64,000 nt of DNA from Kiritimatiellia bacterium (GTDB lineage Bacteria > Verrucomicrobiota > Kiritimatiellia > RFP12 > UBA1067). The notes beneath the pieces were generated by a model. That model was not told the origin of the DNA. It made no database searches and saw nothing but the letters and a program-made list of their open reading frames with translations. The stretch lies in contig JAFQYM010000045.1 of NCBI GenBank assembly GCA_017406465.1, forward strand, positions 1 to 64,000, in the 5' to 3' direction. Within the stretch, counting starts at the first letter, position 1. Each line of letters begins with the position of its first letter. Made by a program: the position numbers and the translations under genes. This document shows positions 44,860 through 53,003 of the stretch, one piece after another.

Positions 44860-46983
44860 TTACTCCTTGTTAAGTTTCTCTTCCGGGCGCAGCCGGACCG
44901 ACTCGACAAGACGGAACTCGCCGGGTGCGAGGGTCACGAAGTCCTTGTCGCCGAACTGCTGCAGGACGAAGCTGCGCTCGTGCGCGTAGTCGAGGTTCAG
45001 CAGACATATCTTCCCCTCGTCGGGGAAATACGAATAGACGATCCAGCGGCAGTCCTCGTCGGGATTCTCGAAGTCCCGGCCTGTGATCCACACGTTCCCC
45101 CGCCCAAGCGTCGCCGCATAACGGTAGAGATAGCCGACGAGCCCGACGTCCTCGACCTCCGCACCGCAGCCGACGTCCATGTTCGCGGCCGCAGGATAGG
45201 CGTACCAGTTCATAAGCAGTACCTGCCCCTTCCCGTTGCGGCAGCGCAGGATGAACGGCTCGCCATCCTCGTCGTCAACCGCGATCGGCTCGAAGGCCTC
45301 CTCCGGCGCCGCGTATTCGAGCTTCCCAAGCGGCAGACACATGTAGCCGAAACGCCGACGCGCCGCGAACCCGAGGCAGTTCGGCGTCACGGACGGGGCT
45401 GTAGCCCAATACTTGCGCTTCGTCTCCCCAACGACCTTGAGCCCGCACAGTTCCGTCAGGTCTCCCCCGTTGATGAGCTTCGCGGCCGACATGTCCGTGT
45501 AACTACGCGCATTGTCCGTCGAAAGATGGCATAGCCCGATTACGAGCGTGCCGCCGCCCTTGACGTAGTCGCACAGAACGGCATACTGGCGCGGCGTGCA
45601 TGTATTCCACCCCGAGAACATGACAACCTTGTAGTTCGAGAGCAGATGCTCCGCCGACGGACCCTCACCCGCGAACGAAACAATGTCGCAAAGACCATAC
45701 GGCGTCGCGGAGAAATGGATGTTCTTGTTAGGCGCGAGCATCGGCGGAAGCGGCATGACGGCCTTCCGCACCGTCTCCCAGCTCGCCTCAGGCAGGCCAT
45801 GCATCCAGTTGGGGTTCTTCCGAGCGAGTGCGTACGCAGCGCAGATCGCCGCGCCCGGGATGCAGCGCGAGTCGCCGAGGTCCAGATAGCCCTTCGCAAG
45901 CGCCCACGTCGCCTCGGGCTGGCCCTTCGGCGCAGGGTGTGCACGGCAGTACGCGTAGAAGTCCGCGAGCGTGCGGCGGTACTTGACCGCGACCGGGGAG
46001 CGCCAGTCTATCGACGGAAACTTCTTCCTCGCCTCGTCCATCACGGGCTCCACCTGCTCCGCGACGACCTCTTTCGTCAACCGCGTGGAGAGCTTGCGAA
46101 TCGGCTTGGGCATGCGCGACATCGGCGAATCCTCGCACAGCGAGCTCTGGAGCTGGAAGCATCCTGACTCGTTGATAATGACCTTCGCGCCGGTCATGTA
46201 CTTGAGGTAAAGCGCCGTTTCGAGCGTCTTCGCCTTGTAAGGGTTTTTATGGGGAATCCAGCTGTACCACTCGTGCGCGAGGTGCGACCCCCAGAGCGGC
46301 AGGTCGTACTGGCGATAGAGACCGCGCCCGAGCGCCGAAGAAAGAGTGAGGTCGCCGAACGGGAAGTCCTCGGTGCAAGGAACCTCGACCCCCGCGGCGA
46401 CTTCGTAGTCGAGCGAGAAATTCGCCGATGTCGCCATAACCTTTCCCCAGCCCTCCGCGTGGAGCTTGGCGACATGCTCGCGCACACGTCCCATGTATTC
46501 GGCCGCGACGGACTCGAGTGTGCCGCCGCGCTCGCCCAGGTCGTTGAGCGCGAAGTTGTAGCGCTCGCCAAAGTCATAGCCGATCCAGAAAGTCCCGAGT
46601 TCGTCCACGAGGGCCCGCGCGAGGCCGTTCGTCGCCGTCGAGTAGATGCAGGTGGAGTAGATGCCCTTCTCCTTCGCGAGGCGGCAGAGGTCGCGCAGCT
46701 TCTCGCCGCGCTGCCAGAACTGGAGCGTGTTGCAGAAGCCCTCTTTGGCACACAGCTCTACGGCGCCCGTCGGATCGAGCGTGCCGGGCTCCCAGTAGGT
46801 GAAGCAGAACCCGCCGCAGAGCATTCCGCCGATCGGCGAGTAGACGCCCGCGCCAAGGTACAGCCCCGCGTCTTCGGGGACAGGGACCTTCTCACCGGCG
46901 CAGCATGGCGATGCCAAGAAAAGAACGAATGCGGCCGACGCCGACAAGCGGACAAGACTCTTTCTGCAATATTTCGATTTCAT
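44860..46983 (-). CDS. Secreted putative glycoside hydrolase
   Basis: A 707-aa exported protein. A signal peptide (about 1-29, ending CCAG) and a TIM-barrel-like half (LQFWQRGEKLRDLCRLAKEK, SANFSLDYEVAAGVEVPCTE, KVIINESGCFQ with possible acid residues) are followed by a Rossmann-like segment (YKVVMFSGWNTCTPRQYAVL, CDYVKGGGTLVIGLCH) as in the middle domain of GH42-type beta-galactosidases. A beta module completes the protein. The substrate is unknown. It is the first gene of a three-gene operon. No Shine-Dalgarno; the extended -10 lies 6 nt before the ATG. Confidence 0.62.
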   Translation of the reverse strand: MKSKYCRKSLVRLSASAAFVLFLASPCCAGEKVPVPEDAGLYLGAGVYSPIGGMLCGGFCFTYWEPGTLDPTGAVELCAKEGFCNTLQFWQRGEKLRDLCRLAKEKGIYSTCIYSTATNGLARALVDELGTFWIGYDFGERYNFALNDLGERGGTLESVAAEYMGRVREHVAKLHAEGWGKVMATSANFSLDYEVAAGVEVPCTEDFPFGDLTLSSALGRGLYRQYDLPLWGSHLAHEWYSWIPHKNPYKAKTLETALYLKYMTGAKVIINESGCFQLQSSLCEDSPMSRMPKPIRKLSTRLTKEVVAEQVEPVMDEARKKFPSIDWRSPVAVKYRRTLADFYAYCRAHPAPKGQPEATWALAKGYLDLGDSRCIPGAAICAAYALARKNPNWMHGLPEASWETVRKAVMPLPPMLAPNKNIHFSATPYGLCDIVSFAGEGPSAEHLLSNYKVVMFSGWNTCTPRQYAVLCDYVKGGGTLVIGLCHLSTDNARSYTDMSAAKLINGGDLTELCGLKVVGETKRKYWATAPSVTPNCLGFAARRRFGYMCLPLGKLEYAAPEEAFEPIAVDDEDGEPFILRCRNGKGQVLLMNWYAYPAAANMDVGCGAEVEDVGLVGYLYRYAATLGRGNVWITGRDFENPDEDCRWIVYSYFPDEGKICLLNLDYAHERSFVLQQFGDKDFVTLAPGEFRLVESVRLRPEEKLNKE

Positions 46984-46989
46984 CTTTTA

Positions 46990-46995
46990 ATTGTA
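46990..46995 (-). promoter_or_regulatory. Extended -10, leaderless, glycosidase operon
   Basis: ATTTGATACAATTAAAAG then ATG on the minus strand: TGA-TACAAT ends 6 nt before the start codon. It shares TTTGATACAAT with the thiG promoter. The remaining bases up to 47161 hold no recognised gene. Confidence 0.62.
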
Positions 46996-47161
46996 TCAAA
47001 TCTCGGCGAGTTGCACAACCTGCGGTCCTTTCAAGCCGTACCCTGTCTCCAATGTAAGAATGCGCCACACGTTCAAAGCGTTCAAAATTTTTGCATCCAT
47101 TGCCGGCAACGCACGACGCATGACGCGGCAGATGCGCAGAGGCACAGTACGACAAATGCGA

Positions 47162-48160
47162 TCAGCAAAGGGAGATTTTCATCTCAACCGACTGTATAAG
47201 GGGGCGGACGGGCCTGTCCCTCATGGTTAGCTGGGCCATCTCTGGCGACACGCCGAAGAGATACCCGGCCTCGCTTCCCTCGACTTTGAGATATCCGTCC
47301 GCGCCAATCGTCAGCACGGCGCTAAGAGGCGCGTCCCATGCAATAGTGTGTCCGCAGCCCGAATGAGTCCTTCGATATTCCTCTGGATAGAGTTCGTGGC
47401 TCTTGTGGTAATACTTGTAGTTCGCGGAATTAAGGTCGAGGTAGGGAATTCCGTCAATGAAACGCAAACCGTCGGTATGGTGGTGCCCATTCACGACAAG
47501 ACGCACCTTCGAGCCCTTTTCGCGATTCAGGCGCGCAAAGAGCGAACGAAGCCTGCTCCAGTCCGGCATTCCATGCTGCTCGCGCTCGCAGCTCTGGTGC
47601 ATGAACACGACGCATGGATTGGGAGAGCTTGATATTACGTTCTCCGCCCACGCATACTGCTCCTCACCGAGCGTCCAAGAAAGTTCGCGCGGCACATCAA
47701 AGTAGTTGGAGCCCTGGAAATGGACGAACGAGTCTCCTTTGCGGAAATAGTTCGTGTCGAGGACCACGAAGCGAAAACCGCCGCGGTCGAAACAGTAGTA
47801 TCCACGCTCCATGCGATACGCCTCAAGCGTCTTCTCCACCGGACAGCATTCCGTGTCGTGGTTTCCGAGCGTATGGAAAGTCGGCAGCGGCGCGTCGTTG
47901 TACAACTTCACGTAGTCGGCGTTGCGCACCGGATCGTGGGTGAAGTCCCCCGCGTGAATCGCGAATTCGCAGCGCGCCGAAACCGCCCTCGCAAGTATTC
48001 GCTCAAGCCATTCGCGCGAGTCGTTCGGATAGACTCCCGGCATGTAGTGGATGTCGGCGAACGCGAGAAACCTGACACGGTCCGCGGAAGGCGCGGCGGC
48101 CGGAATCGCGGCGGTCGCCGCCACTGCACCGAGGAATCCCCTTCGCGTAGATAACGCCAT
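47162..48160 (-). CDS. Tat-exported metallophosphoesterase
   Basis: A 332-aa secreted phosphoesterase. The N terminus STRRGFLGAVAATAAIP is a twin-arginine signal. Calcineurin-type metal motifs follow: AFADIHY, HAGDFTHDP, LGNHDTE, and VNGHHHTDG near the C-terminal third. The substrate is unknown; a periplasmic sugar- or nucleotide-phosphate is plausible. The ATG at 48160 was chosen because it starts the Tat signal, with GGAGG 11 nt upstream; an ATG 18 nt earlier is an alternative. It is 50 nt downstream of the GHL10-like gene on the same strand. Confidence 0.85.
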   Translation of the reverse strand: MALSTRRGFLGAVAATAAIPAAAPSADRVRFLAFADIHYMPGVYPNDSREWLERILARAVSARCEFAIHAGDFTHDPVRNADYVKLYNDAPLPTFHTLGNHDTECCPVEKTLEAYRMERGYYCFDRGGFRFVVLDTNYFRKGDSFVHFQGSNYFDVPRELSWTLGEEQYAWAENVISSSPNPCVVFMHQSCEREQHGMPDWSRLRSLFARLNREKGSKVRLVVNGHHHTDGLRFIDGIPYLDLNSANYKYYHKSHELYPEEYRRTHSGCGHTIAWDAPLSAVLTIGADGYLKVEGSEAGYLFGVSPEMAQLTMRDRPVRPLIQSVEMKISLC

Positions 48161-48210
48161 GTTCACTTTTTCCTCCATTGACGCATTTCGCGGCGCAGAC
48201 ACAGCACCGC

Positions 48211-49809
48211 TCAGAGTTTGACCTCAAGCCAGACAAAATCGCGGGATTTGAGGTCGACAGGCCCGCGATTGAAGATTTCCACGCCGTTCCAGCCGTCGTG
48301 CAGGACGCCGGGCGGAACGACTGCCGCGACGTAGCAGAGGGCATCGCCTTCCTTGGCTTCCGGCAAGTCCTTGAGGCAGACTGAATCGAGGCTGACGGGA
48401 GCGCACTTCACGGAATTCACAATAACGTCGACGTCAAGCGACGTCTTAGCGCCAATGACTACCACGGCACGTCGCCCGGAGACGCCCTCGCCGCAATTGA
48501 CCTTGACGCAGCCGTTGCAGCAGTTGCGCCACACAGCGTTCCAGTACGGCGACGACGGGAACACTCCCTCTCCTATCGGCGCATGGCTCGTGAACACATG
48601 GCGGCGCGGCATGCGGGCCAGGGCCTCGCGGTCGCCAAGCGACGCGATGTAGGCGGGATAGCCGTCGTGCCTCTCCTTCGCGTGTCGCGGGAAGTGATTG
48701 TAGAGATAGGCCGCATCAGCCCCGTCATGATACCATCCGGACACGAAGCCCCTGTCTATGTCTGCGGAAAAGGCAAGGACGTACCTCTTGTCGTCGCTCG
48801 ACCGGCAATAGTAGTCGACGTCAGGCGCAAGGACTATAGGCTTAGGGCATATCGCCCTGTAGAGCGCGACATCGCAATCCATTTCGGTCGACGTGTCGCG
48901 CGGCGACGGGACGACGACGTCCACAAGCCCTTCACGCACCCACGTCGCGATGTCCATCCCTACGCCGTACGCCTCGCGAACGCGCGCGGGCACGCGCACG
49001 GCGATCTTTACCGGATGCCCCCACTTCGCCGCGGCCTCGGACGCCGTCTTACGCGTCTCGCGCATGAAGTGCGTGAGAACATGCGCGTTCGATTCGTCGT
49101 GTCCTGGCGCGAACAGCGGAACGCACCGCATCCAGTCGAGCTCTATGCCGTCCGACTCGTAACCAAGCAGATATTCGCGCATAAGCGCGAGATGGGCGTC
49201 AAGCACCTCTCTCTTCGCGTAGTCGAACCCGTTGTCGCGCCATTCACCGCGCCACGAATGGCGATACCACGCCCGAAGAAGGTCCTTTCGGTCAAGCCAC
49301 ATGTCGGAATGAAGAGGGATCCACTCGCTGCCGAGATACGTGTAGTGGATGTCATTCATGCGCATCGAATGCCACATCTCCACGCCTCGTGCGCGGCAGC
49401 GCGCGTAGCGACGGGCAATGAAGTCCGGCATGAGCTCGCTCACCCTGTGGGCGCGGTTCGCCATCGCAAGGATGCGCCTGCCGTCCTGGTCAGTGACGAA
49501 CGGCTTGCCGCGAAGAAGCGGACGGCCGTCCTCCCCGACCGATACGTCCTTCCACAGCGGAGTCGCCGTCTTTGAGCCGAAAAGCGCGCGCTGGGCGTTC
49601 AGGTTGTAGAACACCGCCGTCGCACCAGCATCGGCGTAGAAGTCCACGTCGGCGTCTATTGCCGCGGCGATTGCGCCGCGGTCCTTTAGCTCGTTGTCGG
49701 AAAAGAAGTTCCAGGCGTCTGAATTGACGTAAACGGCGGAGGCGCATGCTAGCGGAGCCGTAAACGCCATCACGACACAGCTGACGGCGAAAACATTCAT
49801 TGCATTCAT
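48211..49809 (-). CDS. Secreted GHL10-like putative glycoside hydrolase
   Basis: A 532-aa exported protein. A signal peptide (about 1-24) precedes a TIM-barrel-like domain: CRARGVEMWHSMRMND, YLLGYESDGIELDWMR (a likely acid pair at a strand end) and HPVKIAVRVPARV. The pattern is that of GHL10/family-10-like bacterial glycosidases; no catalytic assignment is firm. A beta-rich C-terminal module follows. The ATG at 49809 lies 7 nt after a -10-like TATACT; a second ATG three codons later is possible. Confidence 0.68.
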   Translation of the reverse strand: MNAMNVFAVSCVVMAFTAPLACASAVYVNSDAWNFFSDNELKDRGAIAAAIDADVDFYADAGATAVFYNLNAQRALFGSKTATPLWKDVSVGEDGRPLLRGKPFVTDQDGRRILAMANRAHRVSELMPDFIARRYARCRARGVEMWHSMRMNDIHYTYLGSEWIPLHSDMWLDRKDLLRAWYRHSWRGEWRDNGFDYAKREVLDAHLALMREYLLGYESDGIELDWMRCVPLFAPGHDESNAHVLTHFMRETRKTASEAAAKWGHPVKIAVRVPARVREAYGVGMDIATWVREGLVDVVVPSPRDTSTEMDCDVALYRAICPKPIVLAPDVDYYCRSSDDKRYVLAFSADIDRGFVSGWYHDGADAAYLYNHFPRHAKERHDGYPAYIASLGDREALARMPRRHVFTSHAPIGEGVFPSSPYWNAVWRNCCNGCVKVNCGEGVSGRRAVVVIGAKTSLDVDVIVNSVKCAPVSLDSVCLKDLPEAKEGDALCYVAAVVPPGVLHDGWNGVEIFNRGPVDLKSRDFVWLEVKL

Positions 49810-49816
49810 TGAATTC

Positions 49817-49822
49817 AGTATA
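49817..49822 (-). promoter_or_regulatory. Extended -10, leaderless, GHL10-like gene
   Basis: TTTGATATACTGAATTCA then ATG on the minus strand: TGA-TATACT lies 7 nt before the start codon. Confidence 0.5.
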
Positions 49823-49855
49823 TCAAAGCCAGTCTGCTTGGTCAAGATCGCGGCG

Positions 49856-51877
49856 TCAGAAGGAAAGGCGCAGGACGACTGGCTCGCAGCAGACGACGCG
49901 AACATCGATCTCAACGACGAGCGCCCCCTTCCGCCGGAAGGAGACGCCCTCCCATACGCCTGTCGGAGCAAGCCGCTCGACCGCCTTCGGCGTCCGCGCG
50001 AGGCGCAGCGGCAAGACATCGTCTGCGTCGAAGGAAAGCCTCGTCACAGCAAGTATCTCCCGCCCGTCCGGCAGGACGCCGTGGCGGACGAATTCCTGCT
50101 CGCCGGACTCGACGGCCATTTCAAGCGGCGAACCGTTCAGCTTGTCGAGAAGTGAGAGAAAGAGCCGCCTACGCTGGGGGCGAAACATCTTGTGGTCCAC
50201 GAGGTCGAGATGCCAGCCGAGGACGGCGACGCGGCCGCCGAGGCGGTTCGCGAAGAGCGTATGCGATGGTGCTACGACCTCGGGCGAGGCGAAGCAATCG
50301 CCTCGGCAGAAGTTCGCGAGAACCTCCACGTCGCCGGAGACAGGCTTCAAGTGAGACATGGAATCGTCCCAGTGACAGCGGTTGACGACGGCGCCGTCGG
50401 ACGAGACTTCGCCGGAGAAGGCGAAACCATCGCCGCCGGGCGTGGCCTCGACGCCGAGAAGCGACGCAAAGCCGCGCGTCGTAAGCTTGCGCGCGGCGAA
50501 AGAATCGACAATGGTCTTCTTTGAAAGGACTGTCTCGACCTGCGCATCGGTCATGACGTCGACATCCTCCCCGCGAAGGGCGAAGATTCCGTCCGTCTCG
50601 ACGCCCTCGTAGCGCAGCGGGATGCCGTAGACCGCCTCGATTGGCGTGTTCCAGGGTCCGGGATGGAGTCCGCGCAGCGTATGGAGGGGATGTCCGCCGT
50701 ATCCTTCGGGCGGGCGGGCGACATAACCGGAAATCCCCTGCCACCGAATGCTGGGCGCAAGGGCGTGAAGTGTTTCGTAGAAGCCCCTGAAGTCGCGTAA
50801 CCGCGCCTCGTAGCGGCTTTGCGAGCCGGTGTGGACCGGCTGCTGGAACTCGCTCGTCCAGAGCTTGCACCCCGACAGCCCGGACAGCATGGCCAACGCG
50901 ATGTGCGAATGGAACATCGCAGCAGACTCGCTCATGTAGTTCTGCGGAAAGGTGTCAGTTTCGTCCCAGGCCTCAGCCACGCCGTCGCACTGGTAGAGGA
51001 CGCGCGACGCAATGGCGAAGTCGTGGACGAGATGCGACGGACGCTGGTCCCCGTAGGCCGCGTTGTTCACGCGCATGAACGGCTTTGTCCGCGTACCGGC
51101 GAGCGCATGCGCGATGTCGGCGTTCTCCCAGTAGCCGCCCCAACAGGCGCAGATGCCGCATCGCATCGACGGATCGACCGCGTCGACTGCCTCGCGGATC
51201 GTCTTTGCAAAGTCCACGATCGTCCGGCGAAGAGTCCTGGACGCGGCGACGGAGACGGCGCCAGTCGGCGCCTCTTCGCGAAGAGCCCGCTCTATCTCCG
51301 CCGCGGAACGTCCGAGGTCTCGGCTCATCTCGGCAAGGTGTAGGGGGCAGAAGCACTCGCCGACGCGAATGCCGACGTCGTCGTCAATGAGAAGAAGCGA
51401 CGGACGCTCCGCGGCGATTGAAGAGATGCATTCGCGCACGTAGCCGCGGAAGCCCGGGTCGAGGACACAGAAACGCGGGCTCTCCTTTCCGTCGAAAAGG
51501 ACGACATGCTGCCATTTTTCCTGCGTCAGCGGGACTTTCCCGTTCCAGCCGTGGCCGAGCGTGCTCTGGACAAGAACGCCGAGTTCGACGCCCGATCCCG
51601 CGACGCCATCGCGAACCTTGCGGAAACGTTCGCACAGGACGGGGACGAGGTCGCGCGCAGGCGTCGTCTGCGGATGAAAGCTCAGGCTCAGGAGAAAGCG
51701 GTCTAGCCCGACCTCGCGATGCTGCCGGAGGATTTCGGACACTGCGAAGTCCTCGCGACCGGGGAACACCGGCACAATGTTGTAGAACAAGGGGCGATCC
51801 TCGCGAGCAACAGACGCAAACGGGAAGCCGGCGGCAAGCGCAAGCCCGAGGAGCGTTCCCGCTGTCAAGACCTTCAA
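49856..51877 (-). CDS. Secreted putative glycoside hydrolase, TTG start
   Basis: A 673-aa exported protein. A signal peptide (about 1-25) is followed by a barrel-like region with VLVQSTLGHGWNG, RPSLLLIDDDVGIRVGE and GICACWGGYWENADIAHAL, and a Rossmann-like/beta C-terminal part. No family was named with confidence. The start is a TTG at 51877 overlapping the acyltransferase TGA (TTGA), with GGAGG 7 nt upstream. No ATG is available near the signal peptide; upstream in-frame sequence is antisense shadow. It is translationally coupled to the acyltransferase. Confidence 0.62.
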   Translation of the reverse strand: MKVLTAGTLLGLALAAGFPFASVAREDRPLFYNIVPVFPGREDFAVSEILRQHREVGLDRFLLSLSFHPQTTPARDLVPVLCERFRKVRDGVAGSGVELGVLVQSTLGHGWNGKVPLTQEKWQHVVLFDGKESPRFCVLDPGFRGYVRECISSIAAERPSLLLIDDDVGIRVGECFCPLHLAEMSRDLGRSAAEIERALREEAPTGAVSVAASRTLRRTIVDFAKTIREAVDAVDPSMRCGICACWGGYWENADIAHALAGTRTKPFMRVNNAAYGDQRPSHLVHDFAIASRVLYQCDGVAEAWDETDTFPQNYMSESAAMFHSHIALAMLSGLSGCKLWTSEFQQPVHTGSQSRYEARLRDFRGFYETLHALAPSIRWQGISGYVARPPEGYGGHPLHTLRGLHPGPWNTPIEAVYGIPLRYEGVETDGIFALRGEDVDVMTDAQVETVLSKKTIVDSFAARKLTTRGFASLLGVEATPGGDGFAFSGEVSSDGAVVNRCHWDDSMSHLKPVSGDVEVLANFCRGDCFASPEVVAPSHTLFANRLGGRVAVLGWHLDLVDHKMFRPQRRRLFLSLLDKLNGSPLEMAVESGEQEFVRHGVLPDGREILAVTRLSFDADDVLPLRLARTPKAVERLAPTGVWEGVSFRRKGALVVEIDVRVVCCEPVVLRLSF

Positions 51878-52998
51878 GACGCGGCCTCCTTGGACCGCAT
51901 CGACAGCTGGCGCATCTCGCGACGAACGTAAAGCACAGCGACGAGGAGAAGCGATGCCGCCAGCCATTCGACGACCGGCCCGGCCCACGCGCCAAGCAGA
52001 TGTGCGGCACCGGGCGCGAAGATGTCTCCGAACGCTCGGAACGGCTTGCCGAAGACGCCGTGGCACATGTATGCGAGAAGCGACGTCTGCCCGAAGAGGG
52101 TGAATATCCAAAGGCACTTCCCGAGCATGGCGGACCCTGCCCCGAGAATGTCTACGAGCCAGTAAAGCAAGGCAAGGGAGAGACAGCACCAGCCCATCGC
52201 CTGAGCCGTGAAGGAGACAGTGAAGATGTGCTTGATCGGCGGCACGACCGGCACAAGCGCCCAGCCGACCGCGAGGAGGGCAAGCCCAAGCGCACCAAGC
52301 GCAAGCGCCCGGCGCACAGGCGCCGCGGAAGACCGCAGAATCATCGTCGCCTCCATGCCGCAGAGCCCCATCGCGGCGAACATCGGGATCGTCGCCCACC
52401 ACGTGTAGCCGCCATCGGCCAGCTTCAGTGCATTGGAACCCTCTGGGGTAAGGATCGGGACGATCCACCTCTCGAAGCGGATCGCGACGTTCATGTCCTT
52501 AGAGTAGTCGCCGCAGAAATGCAGTAGAAGCGCATAACCGACGGCAAGAACGACTGGGATAGCCGCGCGAATCTTGCGAGACGGCACGAGGAACGCGACG
52601 GCACAGGCGACATACGCGCAGGCAATCGTCTGCAGCGTGTTGTTGAACGGGCTCATCTTCATGACGTCAAGCGTGAGGAGACGCCCCTGGGCCATCATGC
52701 CGAGAACCCAAAGAAGCGCGAAGCGCGAGAGGACGTGCCGCCAGTAGCGCCAGCCGGCCCTGCCGTCGTCAAGGCGCTTTCCCATCGCGAAGGGAACGGC
52801 GGCGCCGCTCATGAAGATGAAGAGCGGCATTATGATGTCCCAGAGGGTAAAACCGCCCCAGCCGTGGCTGAACTGGCGCATGAGCGCGTCCGGCAGGTCG
52901 AACGCCCTGTCAAGCGCGTAGAAGAGCGGACCTGCCACGGCAAGAAGGAACATGTCCAGTCCGCGAAGGACATCCAGCGATGCGAGCCGCCTACCCAT
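51874..52998 (-). CDS. HGSNAT/DUF5009-type membrane acyltransferase
   Basis: A 374-aa inner-membrane protein with about ten hydrophobic helices. The N-terminal RLASLDVLRGLDMFLL and WDIIMPLFIFMSGAAVPFAM match the COG4299/DUF5009 family, related to heparan-alpha-glucosaminide N-acetyltransferase, which passes acetyl groups across the membrane to amino sugars. The substrate is likely a glycan in the periplasm. The start at 52998 is 5 nt after the beta-helix gene stop. It sits among a beta-helix protein, FabG, KAS III and a glycosidase-like gene, all co-directional. Confidence 0.85.
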   Translation of the reverse strand: MGRRLASLDVLRGLDMFLLAVAGPLFYALDRAFDLPDALMRQFSHGWGGFTLWDIIMPLFIFMSGAAVPFAMGKRLDDGRAGWRYWRHVLSRFALLWVLGMMAQGRLLTLDVMKMSPFNNTLQTIACAYVACAVAFLVPSRKIRAAIPVVLAVGYALLLHFCGDYSKDMNVAIRFERWIVPILTPEGSNALKLADGGYTWWATIPMFAAMGLCGMEATMILRSSAAPVRRALALGALGLALLAVGWALVPVVPPIKHIFTVSFTAQAMGWCCLSLALLYWLVDILGAGSAMLGKCLWIFTLFGQTSLLAYMCHGVFGKPFRAFGDIFAPGAAHLLGAWAGPVVEWLAASLLLVAVLYVRREMRQLSMRSKEAAS

Positions 52999-53003
52999 GG
53001 TGT

